Shown here: piece after piece, positions 10,693-22,670 of the stretch | Position numbering within the stretch: the stretch's first letter is position 1 | How the letters are laid out: every line of letters begins with the position of its first letter | NCBI GenBank assembly: GCA_015499995.1 | Contig: JADNRV010000066.1 | Span: 206,265-270,264 of the forward strand | Reading direction: 5' to 3' | DNA: 64,000 nucleotides | Origin: Flammula alnicola | Taxonomy: Eukaryota; Basidiomycota; Agaricomycetes; Agaricales; Strophariaceae | The notes under the pieces: generated by a model | What the model saw: the letters and a program-made list of their open reading frames with translations, nothing else | Told to the model about the DNA's origin: nothing | Databases searched by the model: none | Program-made: the position numbers and the translations under genes

Positions 10693-13600
10693 TCATGATA
10701 GCGGAATGTTAGTTTGCAGCGGACTTGAATTCGCTGGTTTGGCATCCCATGGTGCGGGGATCCTCGCCACATCAGCCAGATTCTGATCAGCACGAGCGTC
10801 GTTCACCCGATCGCGATGGTTCATCGCCATTCGCGCTCGACACCGCACGAGACGCAGCTTTGTCCGCTTGATCCCTACAAATTCGAACAAAGTTAACTGT
10901 CAGTCGCCGTAGAATAGATACGTGAATAATCAAGGAGGAGACACGTACACGTCGCAATCGTTTCCCTATCCTCGTCCATGAACGGATTGCCCGTCTGCAG
11001 CAAGTTGTCTTGCAATGCGTATAGGCACCACAAGGATTCTTCGTACAGCTTCTCACATTCGTCAGGGGTCGTCATCTGGTCGAGGAGTTCTTTCCGCGCT
11101 GCCGTCCGGCTCTGTTCGTGACAAGCAAAGATTAGTCCTAATTCTGTCTAATGGCTGTAGCAGACACATAAAAAGCACGTACCAGCACCAGCGCACGATC
11201 ATACACCAGCTGATCAAGCCAGCTCTTAGGTCCATCGTACGTCACAGGGAGCCATGTCTTCACCAACGCGGCCCGGTCGTTACACTTTATGAAATGTTCT
11301 CTGAACCAATTCAGGGCTGAACATAAATAAATGAGATCAGAAGGGCTCCTCGGAGCAGGTACACACGCAAAGCAATAAACTGGCTGACCGTCATCAAACC
11401 CTTCGCTGACCACAAAGTCCCCATCCGGATGGCGCATCTTCATGTGTTCCTGGAAGTTGCGCAGCTTGTCGATGCCCTTCTGCGAGAAGGACATGAGGAG
11501 CATGTACACGGCCACGCAGGTGACGGCATTATACTCCGCCTCCATGTCTGCATGTTTCCGTCTCCGCGCCTGCTTCTCCGCCTCTCCTTCCCGTTTCTCG
11601 AACTTGGTCGGGTCAGGTAATGGTTCTAACACACATAATAAAAAAGGTAAGTTCCGGATCAGCCTCCCGTGATCGTTACGCATGAAAAGTAAAAGAGCGA
11701 CGTACTCTGTGGTATAGCTTTGACGTACTCGTACATCTCATCCGCCCAGTGGGTGAGAACATCTGTCTTCTGGGCCAGGTCCTCTAGCGAAGCCAGAAGC
11801 TCGTCCTCGAGCGGATCTCGCTCTGCATCTCCATCTAAGGCGATGATCTGCTGCCGGCGGGGTGACGAAGGTACACTGTTGGGATCGGCTGATGGAGATC
11901 CACGAGACCGACCTGATGAATGTCCGAAGAGCTTCTTGGAGGCAATACTCAGCGCTCGATTAAGGGCGTTGGTGGCAGCTCGCGACGCCATACTTGAGGG
12001 AGAGGAAGACAGTGGTGGCGCAGCTGCATGCGGCGGAGGTGGGAAGGTGATGTTGTTGTTTCCGTTTGAAGGTGAGGCGTTATTGGAATTGAAGTTGTTG
12101 CTGAGAGGAGAGAGGGGATATTCTGTGGTATAATCGAAGGTCGAAGGTGCTCTCCGATCATGAAGGGGTCGTCGCGGTTGTGAGGAGATTTCTGGAGGAT
12201 TAGATTGTCAGGGAGAACCAGGATGGCTAGAGTTAACGCCTTACCATCGACAGCCTTAGTAAACTCCACGGCTCGCGTGTCGCCTACGAGAACGTATTCA
12301 CGTCGCAGGTTGCCATCTTCTTCTGTTTCTCCAGGTATAAGAGACCCCTCCGTGGATAAGCGCTTGCCCGTTTGCCGGTCCGGTGTAAGCGAGTGTCGCT
12401 TACTGTCTTGAGATAGAGGTCTCTCTTGTATTCTTGGACTACTGTTAGACCAATGAATCAGAAATGCAAGCTGAGAGGAGAAATATATTCACCTATCTCG
12501 AGGTAATGCGGCATTAGCAGTCCGCGGACTGCCATTCGCTTCATCCACGGTCGCTGGCCTCCGAAAGTTGAATTTACTTGGAGGAATCATGGCATTCGGA
12601 TCTAGCACCTCTGGGGGTATAACCTTATGGTGTTCCGGCGTCGGTGGGCGCCCATTCCATGCCGTGGATGAAGACCCAAGCGGCTCTGGCAGCGATTCCT
12701 GGGGCCTGGGAAATTTGGACTTGGCCAGCGCCGTGCTCCCGAAAAAGTCCTCAAAGCTCGCCCTCTCTGCAGGATTGCGCTTCAGCAACGCACGGATGAG
12801 GGCCTTGATGTCCGCTGGCACCGGAAGCTCGGCGCTGCCACCTCCGCCGCTCTTCCCGGAGAGCGAGCTGGGATCCTCGTCTGGAAACTTGATGCCTTTG
12901 GAGTGTTCAATCTTCTTGAGCAGCTCTATGTGGTTCTGTGCCCGGAATGGCGCCTTGCCAACAGACATTTCGTATAGGACGGCACCCACGGACCATAGAT
13001 CTGCTTTGGCGTCATATTTCTCGTAACGGAGGATTTCGGGCGCCATGTATAGTCTGCATGTTTCTTTGTGAAAAGAACAACGAAATAGGTCGACGCTTCA
13101 CTCACGGCGATCCGCAAAGCGTTTCTGCCATCATGGCGTTGGGCAGCGAGCGAGCGAAACCGAAATCAGCGACCTTGAGGATTGGGACACCGAGGGGATG
13201 GCCCCTCGCGAGTTCTTCAGGGGATGCAGGGTTCAGCAGCAAATTCTAACCAAAGGGTGTCAGGATTAATGGAACAAGTCACAACGACAATGCTGACCTG
13301 AGGCTTTATATCGCGGTGAATCAGGTTACGGTGCCGCAGAAACTTGAGTGCACGAGCTAGATCCAGTCAGAGGGAAATGCGAATGAGCTCGATCGGTACA
13401 CTCACCGAGTTGGCGCAGGAAACTACGAACTGCAATCTCATCGAGCCCTCCTGTCCGTGGATGGGGGTAATATTGCAGTGCCGCGCCCGGGTTTGGAATG
13501 TACTCGAGCCCCTCCACGCGGCCGCGCTTCTTGATGTAATTCGTGAGGTCCCCTCCAGCGCAGAATTCCATAATGAGATAGATGTGCTTTTCAGCACGCT

Positions 13601-13972
13601 GTTGTCGAAATAAGTAGGCATATAGCTCGAAGAGTAGCAAACTTACCACTATATCGATAAGCTTGGTGATATGTCGATGTGAAAGTGACTTTAGAATCTG
13701 GATTTCACTCTGCAGATTCTCAAATAGCTTTGTGCTGAGATTGTCGCGTTTAACAGCCTTGATGGCCACTTGGTGCCGTGTTTCCTGGAATACTGTAAGT
13801 TTCTTTTACTTGTAAGCCATAATGTTCATCGCACCTCATGATAACCCTTGTACACCGTAGCGAAACTCCCCTTCCCAATATCCGATACTATGACATATGG
13901 TCGTGCATCGTCGTCCTCCGTGTTCTTGCTCGTTGTCGGTGTCCTTTTGAATGCTGGAACTGCATGGGACAT
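10693..13972 (-). CDS. ATG1: Autophagy-initiating serine/threonine protein kinase Atg1
   Basis: A multi-exon gene reading [15 protein letters not shown] onward. The kinase domain starts near residue 26 with the Gly-rich loop '[11 protein letters not shown]' (about 33-43), catalytic Lys in 'VAIKAVKR' (about 55), 'HRDIKPQN', 'DFGFAR', '[12 protein letters not shown]' and '[14 protein letters not shown]'. Exon 1 is 13835-13972 and exon 2 13647-13784; later junctions also stay in frame. The insert '[13 protein letters not shown]' and the phrase '[13 protein letters not shown]' are typical of basidiomycete Atg1. After a low-complexity linker rich in Asn, Ser and Pro, the C-terminal helical region (ULK/Atg1 C-terminal, Atg13-binding) covers '[20 protein letters not shown]' to '[15 protein letters not shown]'. 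Atg1 phosphorylates Atg13 and other partners at the phagophore assembly site. No damage is visible. Confidence 0.93.
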
Positions 13973-14430
13973 TGGATACCCAGCTCGTCGCCGTCAGAGC
14001 TTTCAGGTGGGCGCAATTCGTGGTATTCGAGCGCTGAAGCTGAGGGCACAGTTGGATTAAACAAGGTTAAGAGTAGAAAGCAGGCTGGAAATGGTTATCA
14101 GCTGATGACAAATCAATTATTTATAAGCCGGCATGACAGCCCAGCCACTACTTAATCTTGTTCTAGCCTCTAACCCGACACTAACCCAACACTGACCTCC
14201 ACCGTTAATTATTTGAAAGTCGAATTATCTCGTGATTCTGGCGCTAACGAGGTTGAAATCATAGGTAAGTTTTTCTATTATGACTGTCTAATGGCTGTCC
14301 GAACAACGGAAATTTTAAGAAAATTGCTCAACGTTCACTTAGTCACCGCCAATTTTTATTCTGTGGACGAGAGGGGCTCAAGGGGCCACCAGTACTCACT
14401 GATAAAAAAACTGACCCAAGGAATAGATTA
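13973..14430. promoter_or_regulatory. Shared divergent promoter region, ATG1 / kelch gene
   Basis: These 458 bases separate the divergent start codons of ATG1 (minus, 13972) and the kelch gene (plus, 14431). The region must hold both promoters. I see no unambiguous TATA box or operator. Confidence 0.4.
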
Positions 14431-15947
14431 ATGTCAAGATCTTCTTTGCGACGAGCTTCTCGCGCTCGAGAAACAAACTTAATTTCGCAGAAGACCTCTT
14501 CAATATCCAGATCCGTTGCAAAGACCACTACCAAGACGGTTACAAGCAGGGACTGGATTGCTAAGAATTTCAGAGGAAAGCAATTGCCCGCCCTCAATAG
14601 CGCCGGTCGTACTGTCTCGGATCCAGAAGCAGGGGAGATCTATATCTATGGTGGTATCCGGCCAGGAGACGGTAATGAAAAGCCGACAGCGGATTTTTAT
14701 GCTTGCGATATCAGTACCATGGAGCCTCGAGATCTGACGGTACGCCCTATTCTTTTGTGCTAGTCAAATCTCTATATATGCACATTAACGGTGATTTCCG
14801 TCAGAAATCATTCCGCTTCCGAAAACCCTATGCCCCTTTCTCTCGCGCTGAAAAAGAGACTCTCATGCGGAAATTGCCTATTCTTTTTGGTGCTGCACTG
14901 GCGCCTCTCCATCTCAATGGTCGTAAACTGTTACTGCTTTTCGGTGGCGAAAGATATTCAGATATCGTTGATCCACTAGCCAAGGACGACGCAAATTACC
15001 GGTGTCATGCATGTTCGGACCTCATTGCTGTAGACGTGGTTAAGAAAGAATGGTGGGTCGTTAAAGTGGAAGGAGGCCAGATAGCACCCCGAATAAACCC
15101 AGTCATGGTCGTCGTCGAAAACAAAATCTTCATATTTGGAGGCTACAAGGAAAATGGACCGAACGACACCCCCGATTATCTGGATTCATACAGCATCGCG
15201 AAATACGACCATGAGGCGGAGACTTGGAAATGGATAGCTTCTGATCGTCCTTACCCAGATCATGTTTCCGGCACAATATTTGGAGCTGGTGTTCCTGTTT
15301 ACGACGGGATGCAAATCCTTTTAACTCCTGGGCGACGAAAACCCACTGACGTTGGTTTTTTTATTCTCCCTGGATAAGCAAGAGCTGATAACAGGTTCCA
15401 GAGATATGATTTTATTGCAAACAGGATGTGGTACTTTCACACGACTCACCGCACCTTTGGAATCGCTGCATCGATCGCTTCCGGATCTCCTCTACCCAAG
15501 AATGCTTTCTTTTATTATCTCCGCCATTTCGAGCCACCTCCAAACGAAGAAAGCTCTCAGTCGGAAGCTGGCGGCTCTACTAGAGTCCGAGTCCATCCAT
15601 ACAACTCTGTCGGCCGCCGCGGAAGCACAGCGAAAAGTTCCTCTGCGTCCTCTGGAGAATCCGTGATCATTTGTGCTTGGGTCCCCCGTGGACCAGAGTA
15701 TCTTGTTCCCGAAATCTGGCGATTCTTTCTCTTTCCTGATACGAGAGTCGTTTGCTTCAACATCTCCGATGATGTCTGGAAGCTGGATGTTGACTTCCAG
15801 CGCTTTGCTGTGGTTGGTCATCGAATGTTTTTGATTGGCTACAAAGGGACAGACGGCGAGTCCAACGACTATGAAGGATCAGATACACCACCTGGTGCGG
15901 TTTGTGATACCTATGTTGAAATACCTATCCCACTTGTCGACCCTTGA
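14431..15947 (+). CDS. Kelch-repeat (beta-propeller) protein
   Basis: Three exons (14431-14739, 14805-15350, 15402-15947) give 466 residues in one frame. The N-terminus is basic and Ser-rich (MSRSSLRRASRARETN). Kelch-type blades are seen at 'GEIYIYGGIRPGDGN', 'RKLLLLFGGERYSD', 'NKIFIFGGYKENGPN', each a beta strand ending in a Gly pair, with downstream Trp residues such as 'EWWVVKVEGG' and 'ETWKWIASD'. The C-terminal half contains 'DDVWKLDVDF' and 'MFLIGYKG'. A galactose-oxidase-like six- or seven-blade propeller is likely; such proteins usually act as binding scaffolds. No catalytic domain is fused. The second junction uses the acceptor 'ttccag' at 15401; the earlier 'aacag' would break the frame. 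Confidence 0.75.
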
Positions 15948-16329
15948 GCTTTTCGCGAGAGAGACAAGTCCTATGAATTCTACTACCATCCTATTTGAGA
16001 TCACATCTGCATTTTGTAGCCAACCGATCTCGAATGAAAGTCATCTGACGTTGGCAGATGAAGGGTTTTGGAACTCTCTATTACGGGAAAGGAAGCATGC
16101 AGGTCACTGAGTGCGATTTCACTTGCGTTTTTCTACATTCATTGCACAGAATACTTTCTTAGATGTTCTACTATATATTACGACTAATAGGGTTCGTCAG
16201 GCGTAGTAGTAACTCTTGCAAGCGCCCCATCACGACGCTCTCCTTGAGAGGAACATATGACACAAACGTCGCAGCCTGGCTTGTGCGAATGCTTTTGAAA
16301 AGGTATGTTACATGCCTGGGGAGAAAGTC
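15948..16329. other. Intergenic between convergent kelch and NACHT genes
   Basis: This is 3' flanking sequence of both genes. The NACHT gene could have one more 3' exon here, because a donor-like 'gtacgt' occurs near 16373, but no protein motif supports it. Confidence 0.4.
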
Positions 16330-19103
16330 TCACGTTATAAACCAATTATTAACATATCTGGTCAAGGAACGTACTTTGATGTATTGCAAGCTAGTGGCAG
16401 CCAGCTGGAATCTTTCCTTGTACCACGAATCTGAGCTATCCAAATGGAGTGCTCGGTCTCGCAACAACAGTGCCAACTTGGTGACATTTGAAGCAGGATG
16501 CAAAAGCATGGGAAGGAACTCCAATACCACCCCAATTTGTCTATGATAGTCCACTGGCTTTCGATCTGAAGGACGTCTGCAGTGAAACATGTCAGGCGTA
16601 TGTCGGATCGTGTATACATGGAAAGCAACTGCTAACCTTTCATAAAGAAACCCGACAAGACGGCCAGCAAGTTTTGCACACTTGTGTCCATCCACGAAAT
16701 GATCTCCGGCACGGGATGAATCAGTCAGAAATTCACAGATCAATGACAAAAAACCCTGATCTCGAAAGAAACCCTCGAATTGTGGTGGGTTTCGGAAATC
16801 GAGGTGGGAGGTCAATATGCTAAGGATTTCCGAAGAGCACCCATAAAATAGTCTGCTGAAGGTCAAAGAGGCAGCAATATAGGATTGAATTTCCTCCGGA
16901 TATTGCATCAGTTGCCTCCGAATCCAGTTATCGACGTGGGTTAACTGAGATCGAAACAAATCTTTATCTGGATCCAAATCGTGCTATGAAAAGATAATTA
17001 GCCCGTAAGATATCACGAAAGAATTGCACATAAAATCGGACCTCTTCTTGTAGCCAGTCAAGAAATTGACGAAGTCTGATGAATTCAGTATATTTTTCAC
17101 GTGTTATCTCTGTGAGGTGTGCATCTAAATCGAAGGCACAGAGAGCGTCCACGAGTTCTTGAGTGAGGTGAGCATTGGAGCAGTGCCACATATATCGGAA
17201 CAATATAGAATCCTTTTCCTGTGCGGTGAAATCTGTATGCGTCGAATAGTCAGGATCAGATGAAGCGTGCCGCTTGAACTAGTGGTCGACGCACTTTGAA
17301 AGTGCCGCAGCACACGTCGTTGCTTCACAAAATCAATCCAGCATCGTGCCAGTCTTGCATGGGCCTTCCCCAAGTCAATGAAGAATCTTCCAGACCGCGA
17401 GTGATCAAGAAGAAAGTCTCCAAACGACGCGTGGTGGAATCGCCAGTCGTCTCCGTCGTGACGTGGCATGTGAATGACGGCATACAGGTCACTCAGTATG
17501 AGCTGCACGTCCCCCTCCTTGTAGGCGAACAGATCCTCTGCGAGCCGCAATGTGACTTGATAAGGAGAATAAAATCCCACCGTCCCGCTCGAGTTATAAA
17601 TCAGCATGAGGCCTAGAAGTTCGAGAACCTTCTCAATGTCATGGACTGAGGAGAGAATGTAGCCGTATAGAGCATCCAGTAAGGAGAAGGGAGAATCATT
17701 GGCCGACGGAGATGTCTGCAATACTCCGAGAACAATGTCGAGTCTCTCAGTGGGTCGATGACGAGGGGATTCTATGTACTTCATAACCGTGGATGCATAA
17801 ATGAACTGCCCGTCAGCTTTGGAAACAAGGCGTTTCATATCGCGTTCGCCCGGCCATGTCGAAGGAAGGTAACGCGTCAAAGGATGCGTCTTTTTAATGT
17901 CGTCGAATTTGGATTGTAGAAAGGTTTTGATATCTTCATCCGCCTTGTACAAGACGTCCAGAGGCAAACCTCTTGTCATCGAGGAGAGATTCCCGGTATT
18001 AAAAGCATCGCGAATCGGTTGCTCCGATCTGCTGGCGACCAGAAAGCGAAAACAAGGCCCCAATTGATGAACAGACTCCACGAGAACTTTGAGAATTTGC
18101 TGCTGAGAATCGGCTAGGCCGCACTCATCCAAACCGTCGAGGATGACTATTTGTGGGCGTATTTTGCACGCTTGAGGGTTTCCCGCATCGGCCACCACCA
18201 GATCATTGAGAGGTGTAACAACGAGTGTCTGCATTTGGGTAGATAGGGCTCGGGAGAAAATTAGAGGATCTCGTTCGATAGCGGCAACAACGCTGTCCTT
18301 AATCGCTGGAATTGATAGCGAAAGTTGATAGGCAAGCGTCGGTATGAGATGGGTTTTGTCATTACGACGAGGGGCCGTGCGAGAAAAGAAGAAGGTTGCG
18401 GCAAGAACCCCAGCCCTTTCGCACATCTCTGCGATGGTCTGTGCAATAGCGGACTTGCCGGCTCCTGCAGGCCCGTAAAGCCATATAAATGTCGACCAAA
18501 TCACAGGAGTCAGGACCCAATCCATGATGTTCTTCAGGACGGCCTGGCGTGTATTCGGGTGGCATTTTGGTGGCTCGTGTCGCTCGTCAGAGTTATGGAA
18601 GGCACCAGGTGCGATGTTTTGCATGAGTAAATCCCATCCTGTTATGATTCCTTTGAGATCAGGCATGTTATTAAAAGGCAGAAATTGTATCACATACCGC
18701 TCGGGCGCCAATCCATGGTATGGGAATGAAGGTGCACATCTCCATGTTCTGTAGACGTAAATGTGCCTCCTGTGATCAGAATGTTTCGCTCAGAAAAGGT
18801 TTGGCGAGAGTCGCGAGACTTCTTTATGTTGAGAGGTAGCGGCGCGGAAAGATGAGGAAGAGATGTAGGGTCCAGATCAGAATGAGGATGAACTAGTGGA
18901 GGTATTGCGTTGTAAACGGAGGGTTCATCAGAACTGGCGGGATGCGAAGCAACATTGGGAACATGTTTGTCCGTGGGAATATAAGGAGCTGGAGGAATTT
19001 GAGGTAACGGGCGCCCTGGCCTTGAAGTAGAAGAAACGGATCCCGATGGACTGGATGTGTTCTTGGAAGTTGTGCCGTTCCATATGGCGTGCAAATTGTG
19101 CAT
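16330..19103 (-). CDS. NACHT-domain NTPase (NLR-like), fungal type
   Basis: Four exons (18698-19103, 17280-18650, 17042-17232, 16330-16983) give 873 residues in frame. Residues 1-135 or so form a Pro/Ser-rich leader ending in 'ITGGTFTSTEHGDVHLHSH'. The block 'LLMQNIAPGAFHNSDERHEPPKCHPNTR' precedes the NACHT core, as in many agaricomycete family members. The Walker A motif is 'GPAGAGKSAIAQTIAE' (about residue 195) and Walker B is 'IVILDGLDEC' (about 310). 'FRFLVASRSEQPI' fits the sensor region. The C-terminal 450 residues are helical and contain 'FHHASFGDFLLDHSRSG'. No WD40, TPR or ankyrin repeats follow. These NTPases are thought to act in non-self recognition and programmed cell death in fungi, but the trigger and effector here are unknown. 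Confidence 0.85.
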
Positions 19104-19415
19104 GTTCGCTATACGGATAATGAGCTTCCAGACAATAAAAGACGGAACAAGGCGAGACAACCTGAGAGTTAAAACCTGAAGGCCTGACAAGCAATATGGC
19201 CAGAAGATTTGGTCGCAGTGATTGGAGCTGGGGGATCATTCGACAGCTTGAACATGAGAAAGCTTGAGGTAATAGGTATGTGGTTGTGATCGTCACGTTA
19301 TTCACGTACAGCCTCCACTCAGTTTCACACCATCACAGCCCCGTCAGATTGGACGTCAGGTTACAGATAGTAATCTGCAAAGAGTCAGATGTTACTTTGT
19401 GCGCTTCAAGGACAA
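19104..19415. other. Intergenic, NACHT promoter / dehydrogenase 3' flank
   Basis: About 310 bases between two minus-strand genes. This must include the NACHT promoter. No distinctive element was identified. Confidence 0.35.
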
Positions 19416-21131
19416 TCACGGATGGACTAGAATTTTAACTAAAGGTCGAGTTTCAGAGAAAAGCGCAAAAGGTGTTTGTCTGTGCATCTTACCTTGTTTA
19501 TCCTTCTGATGTAATAAGGCCATGATCCCTTGTTCCACTACATCTTCGATAGCAATCTTCCTTGTGATTAAGTCTTCGATTCCAGGGATTTTCCCTGCAG
19601 CCACAGCCTCCAGCACTTCAGGGTGTATTCCGCTATATGCAATTGTCCCTACGGTATTCCGAGTCAAGAAAAATGAGGCAGCGACCTCGGCGACATAGAA
19701 TTCTTGAGACTGACCAGTGACAGTTATCTCTCTCATGAGAATGAGGTTCATGTTTACTCGCGGGATCGCTTCCCAGATGGAGACGTTGACAAATGTGCCT
19801 CGCGGACGTATGCTCAGCAACGCGGCGTCGAGACTTGCCTGAATTCCTGCTGCATCAAAAGCGACATCCACGCCGAGGCCGTTAGTGGCTTTCAAGACTG
19901 CAGTTGGGACAGAATCGGGGGAAGGAGAGCCAGAGTCCGAAGGACTAAGTGGGTCGATGACATTCGTGGCACCGTGTTTCAATGCGAGTTCACGTCGAAG
20001 CAGTGCGGGTTCAGAAACGAGTATGGTGCTCGAAGGGTCAATTGTCCTAAATGATTGCAATATGATTAGAGCCGTGCAACTGTTTGAATAATATGAACGC
20101 ACCTCAGGACCTTGAGAAGGAATAAACCAATCTAATGCAAGAGTGAGTAGACAATGACGCGAGGTAATACATTTGTGGTTACCGGACCACCGCCAACAAT
20201 AAGTGCAGTCTGGCCTAGCTTGAAGCCAGATCGCTTCACGGCATACCAGGCAACAGCCAGAGGCTCGATAGTTGCCCCAACCTCGACTATAAATAGCGTA
20301 AGCGAAGACTATCCGGTATCAGAAGAAAACATGTACGCGATATTCCAGGAGGTAAGGCGTGGAGATAGTGCGTGTCTACAGCAATGTACTCAGCGAGTCC
20401 TCCGCCCCATCCTCCGATTCCCTGGAACAAAAGGAATGAGGAGGGCTTCAAGTTTCATAAACTAAGAAAGAATACAGACAATAAAGTTAGCAGAACGACA
20501 AAGGTTCCTTGTTCCAGACGCGCAGAACATGCAGGAGTCTGTCTTGAGACAAGATATGACCGGTTCTCTATCACATCGTCTCAGCGTACTCCAGGAGATG
20601 AGGAGAAGTAGGAAGTTTACACAACAACATTCTGGCCAACTTTCCATTTGCCTTCGTCCACGCCACTGCCCAAGCCCACGATAGTTCCGGAAAATCTAAC
20701 ATGTAAAGTCTCATTTAAATGTGAAAGTCCGAATATAAGGTAACGCACTCGTGGCCCAGAGTGATGGGAAGAGTTTCTCCAGTCAACTCGTTAGGTTCTG
20801 TAGCGGTTGGGAACTTTGGTACTGTAGCCAGGTAAGCGTGAAGATCACTTCCACAGACTGCTCAAAAGCAATGGGTAAGAAGAGTAGACAGTAATGCCAG
20901 CTTTTAGCGTACTTCCGTTCCTGAAAAAATATATGAGATCGAGAGATGGGTTAATCTATAATAGAGGACATACCATGCAATCTGTGGGGAGATTGAGTTT
21001 GCAGCTGATGAAAGCGATGACCGAGCATTCTAAGCCCTTACCTTGATCTTCACTTGACCGTCTTTCGCGTCCGGCTCAGGAATCTGCTCTACTCTGATGT
21101 CTCCCGGGCCATAATATCTTGCTGCTTTCAT
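19416..21131 (-). CDS. Zinc-type medium-chain alcohol dehydrogenase, (R,R)-butanediol dehydrogenase-like
   Basis: A multi-exon gene of about 370 codons beginning MKAARYYGPGDIRVEQIPEP. Further motifs are 'VCGSDLHAYLA' (catalytic-zinc Cys), 'LPITLGHE' (zinc-ligand His-Glu), 'GTIVGLGSGV', 'VGQNVVV', a Cys-containing loop 'EPVISCLKTDSCMFCASG' (structural-zinc lobe) and 'EYIAVD'. 'LIVGGGP' is the NAD(P)-binding Gly motif, followed by 'GLGVDVAFDAAG'. The last exon supplies 'VKILVHP' after a final intron with donor 'gtaaga'. The family interconverts acetoin and butanediol or oxidises other polyols; the substrate here cannot be fixed from sequence. Start codon and N-terminal exon match the family start. 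No frame damage. Confidence 0.8.
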
Positions 21132-22258
21132 GATGGTCTGTCTGATCCAAGATGATTTGCGCCGGCGAGAGCGTGTCGAATATGATCTAGAAATGGGGCG
21201 CAGATCGAAGCAGCGTTATTTAAAGGATTGGAATCATGAGCTAAATAGGGTCGTGGTTCGCACTTCATAGCTTAGAATCCCCCGTGACACATCCAACGAA
21301 ATGGATACGATACCGGAATGCCCTTCAAAATTGGGATCCCATGACCACGTCCCGCTGCAAGTGGACAAGGCCTGTGAGAGCTGAGTCAGAGATGGCAACT
21401 CGGTGACAAAAATACCGTTTAGCCGGTATAGTGTGAACGAATTAAATTCTGTATTCTGTGTTGGCAGAGTATCTGAATAAGCTATAGAAAGAGATGTGAG
21501 CAAATGCAAGAATCTATCACGAGCGGTCTCAACTCACATAAACATTGCTCAACCTCAGCTCATAGAACTCTAGATGTAGCTAGTCGAAGGATTGCTTTTG
21601 AGCACTATCCAACAAACGCAGGGATAGAGGAAGATGTGTCTGCACATCCTTACAACAACGGAGTCAAGGTGAAAGCAAAGGCCCAAGCTTCAACGACGCG
21701 ACTTGGCACGCAAGCGTGACCAAACAAATATCATGCCCAAAAAGGTAAACGTGAAAAGGAGTTGTTTTCATGCGAAACTCACTGAGTTCGAAGCAGAGAC
21801 AGAAAAATTCACTTCTTCCAAGGAACAGGGAAATTGAGAAATTTTTCTAATCTTGTAACATTTACAAAGAATTTTAGTCCCTAGACGTCATTCAATCAGA
21901 TTGGACTCCATTCTGCCACTAGTACTACATCTTCTGAACCGGAAGTTGTCCAGGATTCGGTATATTAATATCAGGGACCCTAGGTAAGCAACTGACAGAT
22001 ATCTGGCAGTGGTATCCTCTACATTAACCTTCAAAGGGTAAAGAGATATAAGCAGACAATTTGGAGTATTGATTGCCCCAGTGTGTACCTTGTGTGTACC
22101 AGCTGGCAGCTGAAAGTTGGATATTGCATTGGCGTCAAATTCCAACCAGCCAAAAAGCTCCATTGGATTTTTTTAGGAAATGAACATTGGATGTAAGGCT
22201 CAAAATGTCGGCTTCGCTATTCCAAAATCCACGGAATAAATAAATGCAAAAGTTATTT
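21132..22258. other. Unassigned region with two minus-strand open stretches
   Basis: Minus-strand frames at 21888-22163 (MELFGWLEFDANAISNFQLP...) and 21234-21509 (ending 'SYEVRTTTLFSS') look protein-like in composition, with hydrophobic segments and few low-complexity runs. A donor-like 'gtacac' follows 'LPAGTHK'. I could not connect them with a consistent splice path and recognise no family. They may be exons of a small unknown gene or a relic. The first 100 bases or so below 21234 are the dehydrogenase promoter. Confidence 0.25.
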
Positions 22259-22366
22259 CGCTGGGAGCAGGATTTGAACCTACGCGGTGAAACACCAAGT
22301 GATAATTTGAGAGAATTTTCAAGGCCTCATTCAAATCACTCGCCTTAACGACTCGGCCATCCCAGC
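22259..22366 (-). tRNA. tRNA-Ser(UGA) with intron
   Basis: On the minus strand the acceptor stem GCTGGGA pairs perfectly with TCCCAGC (discriminator G). The D arm is GCC...GGC, the anticodon stem AGTGA/TCACT, and the loop begins TTTGAA, giving anticodon TGA (Ser). A long variable arm, typical of tRNA-Ser, contains GGTG/CACC. The T arm is GTAGG-TTCAAAT-CCTGC. A 26-nt intron (about 22304-22329) sits one base 3' of the anticodon, the canonical position for tRNA introns. The internal promoter boxes A (TGGCCGAGT) and B (GGTTCAAATCC) are present. Confidence 0.93.
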
Positions 22367-22670
22367 ATACCCGACAAATATTTTTCTGCTTTAACGCTTC
22401 GCTGCGCCGTTTGTCAAGGTAGCTCTGCTATTTTCCTTTCCAGTTCCCAGATTCAACACCAGGTTTATTGGATGTGTCGAGCGTCTATTAGGTCACTCTA
22501 ATCAATCAGCTACCACATATTCTGCATCTTAATGTTACAAATGTTGGGTACAAAACTAGTACAAAAAATTGACGAGACCCCTGGTCTCGCTAGCAATGGT
22601 AATGAATGGATGAAGATGAACAAGAGGAAAGAATCAAGAAAAGTGTTCGAGATCTGAAAAAGGCTGTCCT

